Part shown: positions 5,581-7,692 of the stretch, one piece after another
Numbering within the stretch: position 1 is the first letter of the stretch
Layout of the letters: the number at the start of each line of letters is the position of its first letter
DNA from: Polynucleobacter sp.
GTDB lineage: Bacteria; Pseudomonadota; Gammaproteobacteria; Burkholderiales; Burkholderiaceae
Direction of reading: 5' to 3'
NCBI GenBank assembly: GCA_020059445.1
Contig: JAGVCB010000123.1
Location: forward strand, 1 to 7,692
DNA length: 7,692 bases
Program-made: the position numbers and the translations under genes
Notes under the pieces: model-generated
What the model was told of the DNA's origin: nothing
Database searches by the model: none
What the model saw: only the letters and a program-made list of their open reading frames with translations

Positions 5581-6156
5581 ATGAGAGTTGCTACTAAAGG
5601 TCGTTACGCGGTTATCGCCATGGTTGACTTAGCGAATTACTTCGCAAGTGATCAGCCGAGCCAAACTTTGGCTTCGATTAGTTCAAGACAAAATGTCTCT
5701 TTGAGCTACCTAGAGCAATTGTTCGCTAAGTTGCGCCAAGCTGGCTTGGTTGACAGCATGAGAGGCCCGGGCGGTGGATACACTCTTGCCAGAACTCCTA
5801 ATGAAATTTCTGTTGGTCAAATCATCATGGCTGTGGACGGCATCATGCCTGAACAACAAGATCAGCAATTGGCTTGCCATGCTCTGTGGGACACCTTGCA
5901 TCAAGAGATGTTGGGTTACATGAACTCTGTGACTTTGTTATCTTTGCTAGATCCTGAGACGGCCAAGAAAATTGCTGCTGGTGTTAAGTCTGGCAAAAAG
6001 CAATTTGAGCAAACACCGAGCACTCAGCCCAAGAAAAAAACAAGTAAAACATCTCAGGGATCAGCGAAACCTCTTACTAAAGTTAAAAAGACTCCAGTGG
6101 TGAGTTCTGTTTTTAACTGGGGTCAGTATCTATTGAAGCAAAAGAAAACCATCTAA
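5581..6156 (+). CDS. Rrf2-family transcriptional regulator, IscR-like but lacking the Fe-S cysteines
   Basis: A 191-residue protein. The N-terminal winged helix is nearly that of IscR: MRVATKGRYAVIAM at the start, SLSYLEQLFAKLRQAGLV (residues 40-57) as the recognition region, and RGPGGGY (61-67) as the wing. DNA binding of the IscR kind is therefore expected. E. coli IscR follows this with a loop carrying Cys92, Cys98, Cys104 and His107 that binds a [2Fe-2S] cluster. Here the loop is about nine residues shorter by eye and reads PEQQDQQLACHALW, with one Cys (Cys99, not in register with the E. coli ligands) and the His (His100). A cluster bound in the IscR way is unlikely. From about residue 136 the C terminus is a Lys/Ser/Thr/Pro-rich tail unlike E. 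coli IscR. The start matches the family exactly, but no SD is visible. The next gene is a Crp/Fnr regulator, not iscS, so this is probably a stand-alone paralog. Confidence 0.9.
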   Translation: MRVATKGRYAVIAMVDLANYFASDQPSQTLASISSRQNVSLSYLEQLFAKLRQAGLVDSMRGPGGGYTLARTPNEISVGQIIMAVDGIMPEQQDQQLACHALWDTLHQEMLGYMNSVTLLSLLDPETAKKIAAGVKSGKKQFEQTPSTQPKKKTSKTSQGSAKPLTKVKKTPVVSSVFNWGQYLLKQKKTI

Positions 6157-6174
6157 GCTCTCAGGCCCAGGTGA

Positions 6175-6196
6175 GCTGCCATCAGCAAGCTTTTTT
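6175..6196 (+). terminator. Possible weak terminator after the IscR-like gene
   Basis: A 4-bp stem GCTG-CCAT-CAGC (6175-6186) is followed after AAGC by six T residues (6191-6196), starting 18 bp past the stop codon. Alternative pairings with the upstream AGCTC/GAGCT repeat (6155-6159 and 6173-6177) are possible. The stem is too short for confidence, and read-through into the Crp/Fnr gene is plausible. Confidence 0.3.
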
Positions 6197-6235
6197 AATT
6201 CTGTGTAACATCAACAAAGATTACCCTAAGGTGTT

Positions 6236-6952
6236 ATGAGAGATATCGAAGTCAAAATTGCGTGGCAAGGTCAAAGTAACTGTCAGTCATGTTCTATCAG
6301 AAGTTCAGTGCTTTTTTCTGAACTCAATGAAGAAGATTTCTCGAAAATTCATGCACCAATCGACGACCTTCATTTTGAGTCCGGTGCAACAATCTATGCC
6401 CAGGGAGAACATGGGCAAAATCTTTATACCTTGCGCGAGGGCTTTGTTAAGTTATTGCACTTGAATGAAGACGGCACAGAGCGAATTGTGCGCTTGATCA
6501 AGCACGGGGATTTATTTGGTATGGAAGCGCTCTTGGGGTCTGCCCATGAGAGTTCTGCGATTGCCCTGGGTCGCGTTTATCTTTGCCGCTTGCCCGCATC
6601 AATGATTGTGACGCTTGGTGAAGAGTCTCCGCGCTTACATCGTCAAATGATGAAAAAATGGGGTGAAGCACTTTCTCAATCAGAGACTTGGTTTTCTCAA
6701 ATGAACACTGGGCGTGCTGATTTACGCATTGCCAGATTTCTTTTGGCGCTTGCTAAAGAGCATGAAGGAGTCATCAAGGCCCCATTATTCAAGCGTGAAG
6801 ACATGGGTTTGATGATGGATATCAAGCTTGAAACCGTGAGTCGTTCATTAGCCAGCTTGAGTGAAATGAACATGGTGACTGATGTGGGTCGATCATTTGT
6901 CACGATTCCAGACTTGGAGAAACTCAAAAAGTTTTGCCAGCAAGGTTTGTAG
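6236..6952 (+). CDS. Crp/Fnr-family transcriptional regulator with FNR-type recognition helix
   Basis: A 238-residue regulator: an N-terminal segment with Cys16-x2-Cys19, a cyclic-nucleotide-binding-type beta-barrel (about 28-125), a dimerisation helix (about 130-156), and a Crp-type helix-turn-helix (about 160-232). The recognition helix reads L-E-T-V-S-R (198-203), matching V-E-T-I-S-R of E. coli FNR, whose Glu209, Ser212 and Arg213 read TTGAT. Aligned without gaps to E. coli CRP around GELGLF...ERSA, the cAMP contacts Glu72 and Arg82 are Met96 and Ser106, so cAMP binding is unlikely. Against FNR it keeps the CxxC pair and a distal Cys117 but has no third N-terminal Cys (SIRSSV replaces SISQLC). 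The effector is therefore uncertain; it may be a cluster, a thiol switch or another ligand. An AAGGTG SD (6228-6233) supports the start. It lies 79 bp after the IscR-like gene, possibly cotranscribed. Confidence 0.92.
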   Translation: MRDIEVKIAWQGQSNCQSCSIRSSVLFSELNEEDFSKIHAPIDDLHFESGATIYAQGEHGQNLYTLREGFVKLLHLNEDGTERIVRLIKHGDLFGMEALLGSAHESSAIALGRVYLCRLPASMIVTLGEESPRLHRQMMKKWGEALSQSETWFSQMNTGRADLRIARFLLALAKEHEGVIKAPLFKREDMGLMMDIKLETVSRSLASLSEMNMVTDVGRSFVTIPDLEKLKKFCQQGL

Positions 6953-6989
6953 ATTTTAATTACTCAAGACCCGTGTCAACGTGGAAGCC

Positions 6990-7028
6990 TTTTCTCAAAA
7001 AAGCTTGTTATTTACTTTCTTGAGAAAA
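6990..7028. repeat. Long inverted repeat between convergent genes
   Basis: The 14-base arms 6990-7003 (TTTTCTCAAAAAAG) and 7015-7028 (CTTTCTTGAGAAAA) are complementary except at one position, around an 11-nt loop. They lie between the converging ends of the Crp/Fnr gene (stop 6950-6952) and the oxidoreductase (stop 7056-7058), where a two-way transcription end point is expected. The stem is AT-rich and no separate U-run follows on either strand, so efficient termination is uncertain. A short AAAC-type repeat (7031-7042) adjoins it. Confidence 0.6.
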
Positions 7029-7055
7029 TCAAACAAACAAACAACAACATAAAAC

Positions 7056-7692
7056 TTATTTCAAATGCATCTCCAAAATACGTGCCACATGCAAAGCTTC
7101 TCTGTCAGCACCATCTTTGATTTGATGACGGCAGCTTGATCCATCAGCTAGAACAATGGCATTAGGGGCTTGGCGAATCGCAGGGAGTAATTGCATCTCT
7201 GCCATTTGTAATGACACTTGATGGTGTTCACTCTCATAACCGAAGCTGCCCGCCATGCCGCAGCATGAAGACTCAATCAGCTGTGGCTGAGCTTCTGGAA
7301 TCATTTTCAGCAAAGTGATGATTGGCTTGACGGCATCAAATGATTTTTGATGGCAGTGGCCATGCAATAAGATTTGTTGATCACAAGCCTTCAGTTTTGG
7401 ATTAAAGCGGCCAGCGCGTGCCTCTGCCACTAAAAACTCTTCAAAAGTCTGACTGCCTTTGGCCAAAGTCTTTGCTGAATCACCCAAGCCCATCACCAAG
7501 AACTCATCGCGCAATGTCAAGATACAAGAAGGCTCTAAACCAATGATTGGAATATTCTTTTCTGTGTAGCGCGTGAAAGCGTCTAATAGTTCTTGTGCAC
7601 TGGCACGAGCTTCGTTCACCATGCCGCTTGCTAAATATGTTCTACCGCAGCAATAGTGACCTTGTTTCTTCTGTGGAATATGAACGGTATAG
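7056..7692 (-). CDS. FAD-linked oxidase / Fe-S oxidoreductase, C-terminal CCG-domain part (5' partial)
   Basis: The frame runs off the right edge; 211 residues are visible before the TAA at 7056-7058. They contain a HYCCGRTYLASG motif at fragment residues 12-23, then LEPSCILTLRDEF, then LHGHCHQKS, then SSCCGMAGSFGYE, and finally ADGSSCRHQIKDG near the C terminus. This succession of Cys pairs is the tandem CCG (cysteine-rich) domain of GlpC/GlcF/heterodisulfide-reductase-like subunits. The SCCGMAGSFGYE and GSSCRHQI pairing is typical of the large fused proteins (roughly 1000 residues, YdiJ-like) with an N-terminal FAD-linked D-2-hydroxyacid oxidase domain. The visible part would bind Fe-S clusters and pass electrons from flavin to the respiratory chain. 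An ATG at 7620-7622 is internal, because the open frame and the CCG motif continue upstream of it. The substrate, such as a D-2-hydroxyacid, is inferred from family only. Confidence 0.88.
   Translation of the reverse strand, partial: YTVHIPQKKQGHYCCGRTYLASGMVNEARASAQELLDAFTRYTEKNIPIIGLEPSCILTLRDEFLVMGLGDSAKTLAKGSQTFEEFLVAEARAGRFNPKLKACDQQILLHGHCHQKSFDAVKPIITLLKMIPEAQPQLIESSCCGMAGSFGYESEHHQVSLQMAEMQLLPAIRQAPNAIVLADGSSCRHQIKDGADREALHVARILEMHLK

Noticed and set aside
6200..6213. CTGTGTAACATCAA before the Crp/Fnr gene as an autoregulatory FNR box
   Set aside because: Only the ATCAA half fits; the other half (CTGTG for TTGAT) is poor, so it is at most a degenerate site.
7031..7048. Short tandem repeat (AAAC)3(AAC)2 as a phase-variable tract
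   Set aside because: Too few units, and it lies downstream of both convergent stop codons, where slippage would not alter a protein or promoter.

Overview
The window looks like an ordinary chromosomal stretch from a betaproteobacterium of the Burkholderiaceae, most like the freshwater genus Polynucleobacter. That placement is inferred from gene content (a DUF1415 protein, a DUF3422 protein, a c551-type cytochrome paired with an exported rhodanese, a Burkholderiales-style Crp/Fnr regulator) and from a moderate, slightly AT-leaning base composition. I see no mobile element, CRISPR array, tRNA or rRNA.

Layout. Positions 1-178 hold the 3' end of a sodium:solute symporter (+). It converges on a DUF1415 gene (185-733, -). 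That gene diverges from a 543-residue FAD-dependent oxidoreductase (775-2406, +), whose end converges on a DUF3422 membrane-anchored protein (2438-3781, -). Two exported proteins follow on the minus strand: a single-domain periplasmic rhodanese (3883-4335) and a small class I cytochrome c (4466-4774), separated by a clear intrinsic terminator at 4414-4441. The AT-rich interval 4775-5069 is the richest regulatory region. It holds two candidate cytochrome promoters, a perfect FNR-type box (TTGAT-N4-ATCAA), a 10-bp inverted repeat and a DUF423 promoter. The plus strand then carries a DUF423 membrane protein (5070-5462), an IscR-like Rrf2 regulator (5581-6156) and a Crp/Fnr-family regulator (6236-6952). 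The window ends in the 5'-truncated C-terminal part of a large FAD/Fe-S oxidoreductase (7056-7692, -).

How the parts may work together. The cytochrome, the rhodanese and the two regulators suggest a respiratory/redox theme. The Crp/Fnr protein has an FNR-type recognition helix (E-T-V-S-R), which fits the perfect FNR box. That box sits at class II spacing (about -40.5) from a TAAAAT -10 element reading towards the cytochrome gene. Regulation of the cytochrome by this protein is therefore a concrete hypothesis, although a genuine FNR elsewhere in the genome could be the real ligand.

Both regulators belong to families that include Fe-S sensors, and both lack ligands expected of the E. coli prototypes. 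The IscR-like protein has lost the three-Cys loop and gained a Lys/Ser/Thr-rich tail. The Fnr-like protein keeps CxxC and one distal Cys but not the third N-terminal Cys, and it also lacks the cAMP-contacting residues of CRP. I found no clearly new multi-gene system; the regulator pair and the cytochrome control region are the parts most worth a second look.
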